A stretch of 64,000 bases of DNA from an uncultured Roseibium sp. GTDB taxonomy: Bacteria > Pseudomonadota > Alphaproteobacteria > Rhizobiales > Stappiaceae. Made by a program: the position numbers and the translations under genes. Where the stretch lies: contig NZ_CANLVF010000002.1 of assembly GCF_947494555.1 (NCBI RefSeq), forward strand, positions 806,001 to 870,000. The letters are read 5' to 3'. The notes beneath the pieces are model-generated. The model was not told the origin of the DNA. It saw only the letters and a program-made list of their open reading frames with translations, and made no database searches. Below are positions 29,898 to 38,579 of the stretch, one piece after another (positions within the stretch are counted from its first letter, which is position 1; each line of letters starts with the position of its first letter).

Positions 29898-31061
29898 ATG
29901 ATCAGTCCTTTCGCTTTCAACACCAGCCAACGCATATTGTTTGAAACAGGAGCAGCATCGCGGATCGAAAAGCATGCAGCTTTTTGCCTTGGACCAAGAC
30001 CATTTGTTGTTACGGATCCCGGTATCGTTTCGTTGGGCCTGCTCGAACCGTCCTTATCTGCCCTTCGGGACGCCGGTTATGAAGTCGGCCGATTTGAAGA
30101 CGTGGTCGCCGATCCCCCAAGGTCTCTGGTCGAAACGGCGACGCAGGCCGCAAGATCGCATGGAGCAACATCGGTAATCGGTTTCGGCGGTGGCTCCTCG
30201 CTTGACGTTGCCAAACTCGTTGCCCTTCTTGCCAGGAGCGAAGAAGATCTCGACGCGGCCTGGGGCATCGGCAATGCGCAGGGTCCGCGGCTTCCCCTGG
30301 TTCTTGTTCCAACGACAGCAGGCACGGGCTCCGAAGTCACGCCCATATCAATCATCACCGTTGGTGAAGAGGAAAAACGAGGAGTTGTCTCACCATTACT
30401 TCTGCCGGACTTTGCCATTCTCGATGCAAAACTGACGCTCGGGCTCCCGGCTCCTGTGACAGCGGCAACGGGTATTGATGCCATGGTTCACGCCATTGAG
30501 GCCTACGCGTCGTTGTCGGCAAACAACAATCCGGTCTCCAAAACTCTGGCAACCGAAGCGTTGCGCCTGCTGGGAGCCAACATTGAAACCGCTGTTGCAT
30601 CACCGGGCGATGAAGGCGCCAGAAGCGCCATGCTGCTGGGCTCGATGCTTGCCGGCATGTCCTTCGCCAACTCGCCTGTGGCAGCTGTCCATGCCCTTGC
30701 CTATCCTCTTGGAGGGACATTTCATATCCCCCATGGATTGTCCAATGCGCTGGTCCTGCCGCATGTCATGAGGTTCAACAGTGTCAGCGCCGCCCACGCC
30801 TACGCGGAGATCGCGCCAGCACTTTTCCCGGATCTTGGTCAGATCACCGACGTGAGCGAGCGAGCGGCGGAGTTTGCGACCAAGCTGGGTGAGCTTTCAG
30901 AAAGGCTGGGTCTCCAAACCCGGCTGAGCACGCTCGGGATTGGTGAATCCGACCTGCCGAAACTGGCGCGGGACGCCATGAAACAGACCAGACTTCTGGT
31001 GAATAATCCTCGGGAACTGACGGAAGAGGACGCCCTGGATATCTATAGGTCCGCCCTATGA
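29898..31061 (+). CDS. Iron-containing alcohol dehydrogenase
   Basis: 387 residues, the group III metal-dependent type. GFGGGSSLDVAK near residue 95 is the NAD(P) pyrophosphate loop, PTTAGTGSEVTP near 136 the family signature, and the metal site is in AAVHALAYPLGGTFHIPHG (His residues around 262-276). It oxidises an alcohol or reduces an aldehyde; the substrate is unknown. The thioesterase start overlaps its stop by 4 bp (ATGA). Confidence 0.92.
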   Translation: MISPFAFNTSQRILFETGAASRIEKHAAFCLGPRPFVVTDPGIVSLGLLEPSLSALRDAGYEVGRFEDVVADPPRSLVETATQAARSHGATSVIGFGGGSSLDVAKLVALLARSEEDLDAAWGIGNAQGPRLPLVLVPTTAGTGSEVTPISIITVGEEEKRGVVSPLLLPDFAILDAKLTLGLPAPVTAATGIDAMVHAIEAYASLSANNNPVSKTLATEALRLLGANIETAVASPGDEGARSAMLLGSMLAGMSFANSPVAAVHALAYPLGGTFHIPHGLSNALVLPHVMRFNSVSAAHAYAEIAPALFPDLGQITDVSERAAEFATKLGELSERLGLQTRLSTLGIGESDLPKLARDAMKQTRLLVNNPRELTEEDALDIYRSAL

Positions 31062-31516
31062 ACTCCACAGGTTATCCACAGGAAGAGCGCCCCAGACCAC
31101 TAGCCAGATCATTCTTCAAGGCGTTCCAGGAAATCCCCACGCGGTGGATGGATGTGGACATCTATGGGCATGTGAACAACGTACAGTATCTGAGCTTCTT
31201 CGACACTGCCGTAAATGGCTGGTACGTCACAAACGGTCTTCTTGCACCACGAACGAGTGATCAGGTGTTTCTTGTTGTGGAAACAGGCTGTCACTACTTC
31301 GCGGAATTGACCTTCCCTGATGTCGTTTCCGCAGGCCTTAGAATCGAAAAACTCGGCACCAGCTCTGTTGTTTTCCGGGTTGGCTTATTTGCTGGCGAAA
31401 CTTCTGAAACTGCAGCCCATGGCCGCTTTGTTCATGTTTTTGTAGATCGCAATTCCAGGCGCTCGGTCCAGATCCCGGACAGGACGCGCGGCATATTAGC
31501 AAGTTTGATGGCTTAA
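31058..31516 (+). CDS. Acyl-CoA thioesterase, 4HBT hot-dog family
   Basis: 152 residues. TRWMDVDIYGHVNNVQYLSFFDTA near residue 30 is the 4-hydroxybenzoyl-CoA thioesterase motif with the catalytic aspartate. It is translationally coupled to the alcohol dehydrogenase, so the pair may act in one small catabolic step, for example release of an acid from acyl-CoA. The 5' coding part includes a perfect DnaA-box word (TTATCCACA, 31072-31080), probably chance. Confidence 0.87.
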   Translation: MNSTGYPQEERPRPLARSFFKAFQEIPTRWMDVDIYGHVNNVQYLSFFDTAVNGWYVTNGLLAPRTSDQVFLVVETGCHYFAELTFPDVVSAGLRIEKLGTSSVVFRVGLFAGETSETAAHGRFVHVFVDRNSRRSVQIPDRTRGILASLMA

Positions 31517-31625
31517 GAAACCAGTTGATGCACCTGAGGCAAAGCTCCACAACTTGACTTCAGGAAATCCCCGGGAAAAAGGCTAAATACGAGAAAGGCA
31601 TAACCACAGCCAACGCACAGGCACT

Positions 31626-31692
31626 CCACATGTTATCCGCAAGATATCAACAGGTGGAGTGGATCTGCGCAAATCGAGTTTCCAACATGTGG
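31626..31692. repeat. Inverted repeat CCACATGTT ... AACATGTGG with 49-base interior
   Basis: It lies between the convergent thioesterase and smpB genes. The 9-bp arms are perfect. A DnaA-box variant TTATCCGCA (31633-31641) lies at one arm and TTTTCCACA on the minus strand (31688-31696) at the other. It could be a structured 3' element or small RNA; nothing proves expression. Confidence 0.35.
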
Positions 31693-31702
31693 AAAACCGG
31701 TT

Positions 31703-32182
31703 TCAGCCCAGGTTCTTCATAAGACGGGATTTTTCCCGCTGCCAGTCGCGTTTCTTCTCAGTTTCGCGCTTGTCATGCAGCTTTTTGCCTCGCGCTAACG
31801 CAAGTTCCAGTTTCGCCCGCCCTTTGTCGTTGAAATAGAGCTTGAGCGGCACAATTGTCTTGCCCTCCTTCTGTACAGCACCGGCAAGTTTGCCGATTTC
31901 GCGTTTATGCAGAAGAAGTTTACGAGGACGGCGAGGCTCGTGATTGAACCTGTTGGCCTGCAGATACTCTGGAATGTAGACGTTATAAATCCAGAGCTCA
32001 CCGCCATATTCGGCCGCATAAGATTCGGCAATATTCGCCTTGCCATTGCGCAGGGATTTCACTTCCGTGCCCTTGAGCTCGATGCCTGCTTCCAGCGTGT
32101 CCTCTATTTCGTAGTTGAAACGGGCCTTCCGGTTGTCCGAAATAATCTTTCTTCCCGGATCGCCTCCCTTTTTCGAAGCCAT
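31703..32182 (-). CDS. smpB: SsrA-binding protein
   Basis: 159 residues. It binds tmRNA and delivers it to stalled ribosomes in trans-translation. [27 protein letters not shown] opens the beta-barrel, and the basic tail ([18 protein letters not shown]) inserts in the decoding centre. It is 34 bp downstream of dapA on the same strand. The tmRNA gene itself is not in the window. Confidence 0.96.
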   Translation of the reverse strand: MASKKGGDPGRKIISDNRKARFNYEIEDTLEAGIELKGTEVKSLRNGKANIAESYAAEYGGELWIYNVYIPEYLQANRFNHEPRRPRKLLLHKREIGKLAGAVQKEGKTIVPLKLYFNDKGRAKLELALARGKKLHDKRETEKKRDWQREKSRLMKNLG

Positions 32183-32216
32183 TTTTGTCCTTCAGGGGGC
32201 GAAACCCCTGCCTGTG

Positions 32217-33095
32217 TCAGTTGATCAGACCCGCATGCGCCATGGCATGACGAATTTCGATCTGAGTTTGTTCAGTTACCGGGACCAGAGGCAGACGCAT
32301 TTCTTCCTCGATCTTTCCAAGAACGGAGAGCGCATATTTGGAACCGGTCGGGCTTGGCTCCAAAAAGAGCGCGCGGTGCAGCGGTGCGAGGCGATCCTGA
32401 TAGTCCAGGGCCTTGGCAAAATCACCCGCCAATGTGGCTGCCTGGAACTCGGAACACAAACGTGGTGCCACATTTGCCGTAACCGAGATGCATCCAACGC
32501 CTCCATGAGCGTTGAAAGCCAGAGCCGAAATATCTTCACCGGACAGCTGATTGAAACCCGGCCCGCACAAGTGGCGCTGACGGCTCGCCTTTGCAAGGTC
32601 TGCCGTGGCGTCCTTGACGCCTGTAATATTGGAACAGGTTTCAAAAAGTTCGGCCATTGTTTCCGGCGTCATGTCGATGATTGACCGCCCCGGGATGTTG
32701 TAAATGAGGATCGGCAAGCCCACGGCATCATTGATCGCCTTGAAGTGCGCCTTGAGACCCGCCTGGTTGGGCTTGTTGTAGTATGGTGTGACAACAAGCA
32801 AACCATCCGCCCCTGCCTTTTCCGCGTGTCTCGCAAAATCAATTGCTTCAACGGTGTTGTTCGACCCGGCGCCGGCAATGACAGGCACCCGCCCCGCCGC
32901 GGCTTCAACGCACAGTTCGATGACACGCTTGTGCTCCTCGTGGCTGAGGGTCGGGCTTTCGCCAGTCGTGCCTACCGGAACCAATCCGTTCGATCCTTCC
33001 GAAATTTGCCATTCCACAAAGTCCTGGAACCGTTTCTCATCGAGCGCTCCGTCCTTGAACGGGGTAATCAGCGCTGGAATGGAGCCTTTGAACAT
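32217..33095 (-). CDS. dapA: 4-hydroxy-tetrahydrodipicolinate synthase
   Basis: 292 residues. It condenses pyruvate and aspartate semialdehyde in lysine and diaminopimelate synthesis. The Schiff-base lysine is K161 in GVKDAT, the catalytic tyrosine Y132 in IYNIPGR, and [15 protein letters not shown] binds the pyruvate carboxyl. The dapA-smpB pair is normal in Hyphomicrobiales, though it is usually next to the NYN/rpoZ region, here about 15 kb away on the other side of parC. Confidence 0.95.
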   Translation of the reverse strand: MFKGSIPALITPFKDGALDEKRFQDFVEWQISEGSNGLVPVGTTGESPTLSHEEHKRVIELCVEAAAGRVPVIAGAGSNNTVEAIDFARHAEKAGADGLLVVTPYYNKPNQAGLKAHFKAINDAVGLPILIYNIPGRSIIDMTPETMAELFETCSNITGVKDATADLAKASRQRHLCGPGFNQLSGEDISALAFNAHGGVGCISVTANVAPRLCSEFQAATLAGDFAKALDYQDRLAPLHRALFLEPSPTGSKYALSVLGKIEEEMRLPLVPVTEQTQIEIRHAMAHAGLIN

Positions 33096-33364
33096 CTCGG
33101 TTTCCTCTTGGATTAACTTTGTGGTGACGGCGACGGCAAATCGACCGATCTCAATGGAGGCGCAACATACTCACCTGCTGCAAAAGGAGCAATCCTTCCC
33201 ATTGCGTTTCAGTGCGCCCGCCGGATTTTCTTTTGCGTATTGCGTTTTTTTCGCGACACCCACCCCTTCATGACGGGAAATACGAAGTCTAACTATTGGC
33301 AGCGCACAAAGCGCCACACTATCTTTTGAGAAAATCAAAGGGTGGAAGCGTTTTGGAGACACAC

Positions 33365-34294
33365 ATGAACACTGCGCCAACAGAAGCGCTGTCCGATCTT
33401 GAGACCACAGAGGCTACCGGGTCTCGGGAATTCGAGTGGCAGAGTGCCGACGGCCTGCGCCTATGCGGGCGCGAATGGGTCCAAAGTCCCGATGGCTTAC
33501 CGGATGAGGGCGCCAAGATCACAGTACTTTGCCTTGCGGGCTTGTCACGAAATTCCCGTGATTTCAATGATATAGCTACGTTTCTTTCTGAAAGACATCA
33601 TCGAGTGATCGCACTTGACTATCGCGGGCGTGGCAAAAGCGACTGGGACGAAGACTGGCGAAACTACGCGCTGCCCATTGAAGAAAACGATATTTCACTT
33701 GCGATCGAGACCCTTGGGCTAACCCGTTTTGCGGTGCTTGGCACGTCACGTGGTGGGCTGCACGCGCTCGCGATGAGCTACAGATATCCTGCCGAACGAA
33801 TGGCGGCTGTCATTTTCAACGATATCGGCCCCCATATCGAAATGCGTGCAATTCATAGAATTGCGGCGACTCTCGGCCACAATATGACCTGCGGATCGGC
33901 GGAAGAAGTTGCTGATCACCTGGAGCGTACAATTGGACGCCAGTTTCCCGCATTTACCAGACCGGAGTGGTTGAAACTTGCCGGTCAACTTGCATCGGCA
34001 CGGAACGACAAGTTTGTGATGGACTATGATCCTGCCTTGGCACACCAGTTGGCGAGTCTTGATGACGCTGCCCCCGCCCCTGACTTATGGCCTCTTTACG
34101 AAAAGCTCACAGATAGGCCGGTCATGGTAGTTCACGGGGAGCACTCGGACCTTCTCAGTTCAGAAACTTGCAAAAAAATGATCGAGATGCATCCGAATGC
34201 AAGGCTCAAAACGATCCCGGGACAAGGTCACGCTCCGGTTTTGTGGGAATCCGACACTCACGAAGCGATCGCTGAGTTTTTGGCGCAATTGTAG
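33365..34294 (+). CDS. Alpha/beta hydrolase
   Basis: 309 residues from the ATG at 33365 (MNTAPTEAL, after TTGGAGACACAC). The oxyanion region is LCLAGLSRNSRDF, the nucleophile elbow is GTSRGG (Ser near residue 140), and the catalytic histidine is in PGQGHAP near the C-terminus. ALDYRGRGKSDWDEDW is typical of lactonase or esterase-type members. No signal peptide is present, so cytoplasmic. The substrate is unknown. It converges with the porin gene at a shared terminator. Confidence 0.9.
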   Translation: MNTAPTEALSDLETTEATGSREFEWQSADGLRLCGREWVQSPDGLPDEGAKITVLCLAGLSRNSRDFNDIATFLSERHHRVIALDYRGRGKSDWDEDWRNYALPIEENDISLAIETLGLTRFAVLGTSRGGLHALAMSYRYPAERMAAVIFNDIGPHIEMRAIHRIAATLGHNMTCGSAEEVADHLERTIGRQFPAFTRPEWLKLAGQLASARNDKFVMDYDPALAHQLASLDDAAPAPDLWPLYEKLTDRPVMVVHGEHSDLLSSETCKKMIEMHPNARLKTIPGQGHAPVLWESDTHEAIAEFLAQL

Positions 34295-34391
34295 AGACGT
34301 ACCGAAACGCAAATGGCTCGAAAAAACAGTAGCTTTTCGAGAATCGGACGCGTAATCGAACCATCGCCGCCAACTTCAATAAACAATAAAA

Positions 34392-34420
34392 GAAAACCCG
34401 GCGTTTCTGCCGGGTTTTCC
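34392..34420 (-). terminator. Strong terminator of the porin gene, possibly bidirectional
   Basis: An 11-bp stem, GAAAACCCGGC with GCCGGGTTTTC, around a 6-base loop. On the minus strand it is followed by a T-rich tract (TTTTCTTTTATTG), 24 bp after the porin stop. It may also stop transcripts from the hydrolase on the other strand. Confidence 0.88.
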
Positions 34421-34443
34421 ATCAAACCTCTTTTGAGGATTGA

Positions 34444-35604
34444 TTAGAAAGTGCGCTGCATACGAACACCGAAGAGGAGTTCGTCAGTATCGGTGCCGGA
34501 GTTACCGTTGATACCGTCAACGTTGGTGTTGGCGTAGCCGATGTCAGCACCCATGACGAAGCCAGAGACCGGCTCCCACTGTACCGAACCGTCGATTGCC
34601 CAACGGTCAACATCACCGATGGCTGCATTCTGGTCCATGTCAACCTGTGCGTAGGATCCGTCAGCTGCCAGACCGATGGTCGGAGTAGCCTGGATGTACA
34701 CACCAGCAGATACGGAGAAACCGCTGTTGGTGTCGTCGCCGGTGTAGTCGGACACACCTGTTACGCCGGTGATGCCGTTACCGATGTAGGACAGAGCGCC
34801 GTCAGCGTAGAAGCCCTGGAAGAAGAGGTTCGAACCGGAGTTGGCGAACGGCAGGTTGATGTTTACACCAGCGCCGATTGCCCAACCGTAGTTGTCTTCA
34901 CCACCGGTAGCGTTGTTGTTGGCAACGTCCGGGTAGACCTGGTGCAGAGCACCGGAGAGCTGTGCAGAACCCCAGCCCTGGGACAGGCCGAGAGCAGCAA
35001 CGACGTCAGGAGCACGTGTGCCGCCGTATGCGCCGACTTCACGGCCGGAACGGTCTTCAAGAGCGATCGTTGCGGAGAAGCCGTTGCCGAAAGCAGCGGT
35101 GTAAGCGATCTGGTTCATCGTGGAGTCAGACCAGTCGCGAGTGACAACACCCATGAACACCTGACCGGTGTAGATGTTGAAGTTAGAACCGAGGTAACCA
35201 GCTGTCAGGCCGCCCCACTGGATGTAACCAGCGTCAAGCTTTTCGCCGGCAACACCGTTGGTGATGTCCATGCGCAGAGCAACGTAAGCACGCAGAGTGC
35301 CGAATTCAGTTGCCGTACGAGCGTCGAGGTAAGCGTAGCCGCGTGTCAGCCAGGAGTAGCCATCCTGATCACGGTTGCCCCAGTTACCATCGTCCAGAAC
35401 GTTGTTGACAACGAACTGCGTACGCAGACGGCCACCAACGCGCAGGCAGGTTTCTGTGCCCGGGATGTAGTAGAAGCGAGAGCCGTAAGCGTCACAGACG
35501 CGAACGTAGTCAACCGGCTCCGGAGCAACCGGAAGATCGGCTGCCTGAGCGGTGGTAGCGGTAGCAGCAGCTGCCACGCCGAGCATCAAGCCCTTGAGTT
35601 TCAT
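34444..35604 (-). CDS. Alphaproteobacterial outer-membrane porin
   Basis: 386 residues from the ATG at 35604 (MKLKGLMLGVAAAATATTAQA-AD signal peptide, with GGAGGTCAGAA upstream); an upstream in-frame ATG is not used. DYVRVCDAYGSRFYYIPGTETCLRVGGRLR is the PorinII (Porin_2) N-terminal region with its cysteine pair. The end FGVRMQRTF has the terminal phenylalanine needed for outer-membrane assembly. It forms a general diffusion channel. Codon choice is very uniform, as in highly expressed genes. A decayed partial copy lies at 36064-36239. Confidence 0.94.
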   Translation of the reverse strand: MKLKGLMLGVAAAATATTAQAADLPVAPEPVDYVRVCDAYGSRFYYIPGTETCLRVGGRLRTQFVVNNVLDDGNWGNRDQDGYSWLTRGYAYLDARTATEFGTLRAYVALRMDITNGVAGEKLDAGYIQWGGLTAGYLGSNFNIYTGQVFMGVVTRDWSDSTMNQIAYTAAFGNGFSATIALEDRSGREVGAYGGTRAPDVVAALGLSQGWGSAQLSGALHQVYPDVANNNATGGEDNYGWAIGAGVNINLPFANSGSNLFFQGFYADGALSYIGNGITGVTGVSDYTGDDTNSGFSVSAGVYIQATPTIGLAADGSYAQVDMDQNAAIGDVDRWAIDGSVQWEPVSGFVMGADIGYANTNVDGINGNSGTDTDELLFGVRMQRTF

Positions 35605-36063
35605 TTCTGACCTCCAATCAGTCATTTCAATCGGCACTCAAAACAGAAGCGCCATTTGTCCCCGCGAATTTTCTCTGCGTTTGCTTCCGACCGGAGGTTG
35701 GACGTCCGAGGCATGCAAACCAGTGCGGCTCGAAGCCGCTCGCACACTGACCATACGCATCCGCTTTCCCGGTTCAACACAGAATGCGCCTGACCAAGGG
35801 TTCTGGTGCTGTTTTCAAAATACGGTGTTGCGCGAATGTCACAAAACCAGGGTGGATCTTTAGAAACTGTTAGGAAAAGAGCGGCCTAGCGGACCAAAAC
35901 CGCTTGCAAACCAGCCTTAACAGAGTGTGTAGGACACATGGAATCGGCGTCAGATATAGAGGGAATCGGCCCAGCATAAACAGGGACGGTTAGGCGGATT
36001 GAAGCGTGCCGGGCCGTATATCCGACTGGAACTCAGTGTCGCCCTGTCAGTAAAAATTCAGAA
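35605..36063. other. Intergenic region upstream of the porin gene
   Basis: There is no gene. It should hold the porin promoter; TTGTGA and TATTTT with 16 bp between them on the minus strand near 35815-35845 is one candidate. The rest shows nothing recognisable before the porin relic begins. Confidence 0.4.
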
Positions 36064-36239
36064 GATTGGAAAGTGCGCTGCATGCGAACACCGAAATTGA
36101 GTTCGTCGAGACCGTCGATTTCTACGCCGGTGACACCCACGCCTGAGTTGGAACAGCCAACGTCTGCCTCATGAGCAAAGAAGAGACCGGCCGCCACTTT
36201 ATGGAACCGTCGATTGCCCGACGTTCGATGTCAGTATCT
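36064..36239 (-). pseudogene. Decayed 3' fragment of a second porin gene
   Basis: Read on the minus strand this encodes RRAIDGSIKWRPVSS, then after a one-base deletion EADVG and finally DELNFGVRMQRTF, parallel to the intact porin end (DRWAIDGSVQWEPVSG ... DELLFGVRMQRTF). The first 27 bases match the porin 3' end at 26 positions. The stop TAA has become CAA, so the frame runs on. No similarity is visible further upstream (above about 36240). It is a remnant of a tandem porin duplication or of recombination. Confidence 0.85.
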
Positions 36240-36437
36240 TTCGCTCCGTCGGTTGGTCAGCCTCTATCCAAATATTACCCGGGCATCCTGATCGGCAATC
36301 GATATGCCTTCATCATGGGGCAAGGTTTTGCTCGGCAGCAACCAGATCGCTGCGATCAACGCGCTTGTTCGGCCAGAGACAAGACGGCCTTGGGTATCCT
36401 TGCAGCCGCGCAGCTAAATGTGTCTTTGGTCATCCAG
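36240..36437. other. Noncoding stretch between the porin relic and pbpC
   Basis: No gene supported. Short open frames here have no recognisable features. The upstream body of the lost porin copy may have been here but is no longer recognisable. Confidence 0.4.
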
Positions 36438-38579
36438 TTATCGCATCTTGACTGAGACCGCAGCGCTTTCGCCCTTCGCATCCATCACCATGACGTTTGC
36501 AAATCCTGGAGCCTCGGGCTGCAAGACCAGCTGATTTTGACCGTAGTCTGTCCGGTGCGGACGCCCGTTGACCAGGACAGCGTAAGGTGCAGCGCCCCCC
36601 TTGAACTTCACAACAAGCGGTTGGGCAGAATGCAAACCCTGACTTGTTGATTCGAGACCGAGATCCAGTTCGGCCCCGTCCGGGGGATAGGCAATGGATA
36701 ACGTCTCACTTGATCCAGACTCGATGCGGTGTCCTGAAGTCCGTGCAAACTTCAAAGAAGGCGGCACGGCGGATTGCCATGCCGTTGGCAGATCGGATGC
36801 CGTGTTTGGCAGCGGCACGCGACTCGGACCCAGCTTTTGAAAGACCTCGAAAAGAATTGGCACGGCGTTTTTTTGACCGGTTTGACCCGGAACTGGAGAC
36901 CCATCCGTACGCCCTATCCAAACGGCAGCCACGTACCGTCCGTCGAAACCCACGGCCCAGGCGTCCCTGTAACCATAGGACGTACCCGTCTTGTAGGCGA
37001 TATGCTGCGTCTCCGCGCTGCGCGCCTGCGGCATTCCCTTCAAGATATCCGCGACCATCTCCGCCGCCTTCGGCGACAGCACGGGCAAAACACGGGCTTT
37101 GCGATCGTCTTCAGGACAATCTGCGCGACAGGTTTTCAAACCAACAGGCCCACCACCGTTCGCCAGTGAGCCATAAGCCTGTGCCAGGTCCTTCAACGTG
37201 AGCCCAAGACCGCCAAGGCTTATGGCAAGGCCGAAGCTTGTGCCTTTTTCAAGTTCGGGCCGGGTGCCGGCACGTTTCAAACGGGCCATCAAGCGTGCGG
37301 GCCCCACCGATTCCAGCAGCTGGACCGCCGGGGTGTTCAAGGAAAGCTGAAGCGCTTCGCGCAAAGTCACTGTCCCCTGATAGGCGCGGTCGAAATTTGT
37401 CGGCTGATAGCCTCCGATATTTGTCGGTCTGTCGGCGATCAGGCTTTCCGGCACGCCAACACCTTCTTCAAATGCCAGCCCATAGATGAAAGGCTTGAGC
37501 GTCGATCCCGGCGAACGGATCGCACGGGTCATGTCAACATGTCCGAGACGTGTCTCATTCAGAAGATCCGGAGACCCGAGCCTTGCAAGAATGTCGCCGC
37601 TGCTGTGGTCGGCGACGATGATTGCCAATGATATTGGCGATGGAAGCGTACCGGCACGTTTGCGCGCCTGCGCCTCCAAAGTTGCCTGAAGGGTCTTGTC
37701 GAGCGTCAGACGATGAAGCGCGCGCGTTGGATATGTGTTCCGGACATGCCGGCTTTCGTGAGCCGCAAGGAGAGGCATGTCGTAGCGACGTGTGCGGACC
37801 GGTTCGGCAGACGCCGATGCAGCTTCGCCTTGAGAAATGACACCAGCCGCTGCGGCTCGGGCGAGCACCCTGTTGCGCGCTTTTCGCGCGTTCTGTGCAA
37901 AGCGGTCCGGCCGCCGGGCTTCCGGGCTTTGCGGCAGAGCTACTAGCAAGGCTGCCTCCGCCGCCGTCAATCGTCCAGGTTCCTTCCCAAACCATGTCAG
38001 GCTTGCTGCCCGGATGCCTTCAACATTTCCACCGAACGGCGCTCTTAACAGATACAGCCGAAGTATTTCCTCTTTGTCGAAAGTGCGTTCAAGTTTGAAT
38101 GCCGTGAGGATCTGTTCGTATTTCCGCCGGAAACTCTTGGTCGGACGTTCGTGAATAAGCCTTGCGACCTGCATTGTAAGGGTCGACCCGCCGGAAACGA
38201 CCCGGCCATGGCGCACGCTTTGGACAAGTGATCGCATGAGCGCACGGACATCAACACCGCCATGTTCAAAGAAGCGCTTGTCTTCAAAGGCCAGCAGCAT
38301 TTCCACATAAAGAGGATCGACTTCCGCCAGCTTCACCGGAAGCCGCCATTTTTCATCGCTGCTGGTAAACGCCCTGAGCAGCCGGTCGCTTCGATCCAGC
38401 ACGACCACTGAAAGTGGCAAATCCGCAACCGGCGGCAGCGGATCCAGACGGTCGACGTCATGCCGGACCTTCCAGACGCCCGCCCCTGCCAACACCGAAA
38501 AACATGCAGCTATGACGATGCCGGGCCGCCAGATGCGCGACCAGCCTTGTTTCAACAGGGCTGTCGCCCGCCAACTCAC
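36438..38579 (-). CDS. pbpC: Penicillin-binding protein 1C
   Basis: 713 residues, starting at a GTG that overlaps the preceding stop (GTGA). Order: N-terminal membrane anchor, GT51 glycosyltransferase (catalytic E99 in AFEDKRFFEHGG; GGSTLTMQVAR), transpeptidase with S359-x-x-K362 (SPGSTLKP), SLN-type motif SLNTP and KTGTSYGYRDAW, then the C-terminal BiPBP_C beta domain. It builds or repairs peptidoglycan. The pairing with an alpha-2-macroglobulin gene is a known bacterial arrangement, thought to join wall repair with trapping of invading proteases. Confidence 0.95.
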   Translation of the reverse strand: MSWRATALLKQGWSRIWRPGIVIAACFSVLAGAGVWKVRHDVDRLDPLPPVADLPLSVVVLDRSDRLLRAFTSSDEKWRLPVKLAEVDPLYVEMLLAFEDKRFFEHGGVDVRALMRSLVQSVRHGRVVSGGSTLTMQVARLIHERPTKSFRRKYEQILTAFKLERTFDKEEILRLYLLRAPFGGNVEGIRAASLTWFGKEPGRLTAAEAALLVALPQSPEARRPDRFAQNARKARNRVLARAAAAGVISQGEAASASAEPVRTRRYDMPLLAAHESRHVRNTYPTRALHRLTLDKTLQATLEAQARKRAGTLPSPISLAIIVADHSSGDILARLGSPDLLNETRLGHVDMTRAIRSPGSTLKPFIYGLAFEEGVGVPESLIADRPTNIGGYQPTNFDRAYQGTVTLREALQLSLNTPAVQLLESVGPARLMARLKRAGTRPELEKGTSFGLAISLGGLGLTLKDLAQAYGSLANGGGPVGLKTCRADCPEDDRKARVLPVLSPKAAEMVADILKGMPQARSAETQHIAYKTGTSYGYRDAWAVGFDGRYVAAVWIGRTDGSPVPGQTGQKNAVPILFEVFQKLGPSRVPLPNTASDLPTAWQSAVPPSLKFARTSGHRIESGSSETLSIAYPPDGAELDLGLESTSQGLHSAQPLVVKFKGGAAPYAVLVNGRPHRTDYGQNQLVLQPEAPGFANVMVMDAKGESAAVSVKMR

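Noticed and set aside
31058..31110. Replication origin at the TTATCCACA word
   Set aside because: A single consensus box lies inside the thioesterase coding sequence; no AT-rich unwinding region, dnaA, hemE or parAB neighbourhood is present.
34942..35610. 222-codon open frame on the + strand opposite the porin gene
   Set aside because: Antisense shadow of a highly biased porin gene; no ribosome-binding site or recognised motif.
36171..36455. 94-codon open frame on the + strand over the porin relic
   Set aside because: It overlaps the decayed porin on the other strand and pbpC; composition and lack of motifs argue against a gene.
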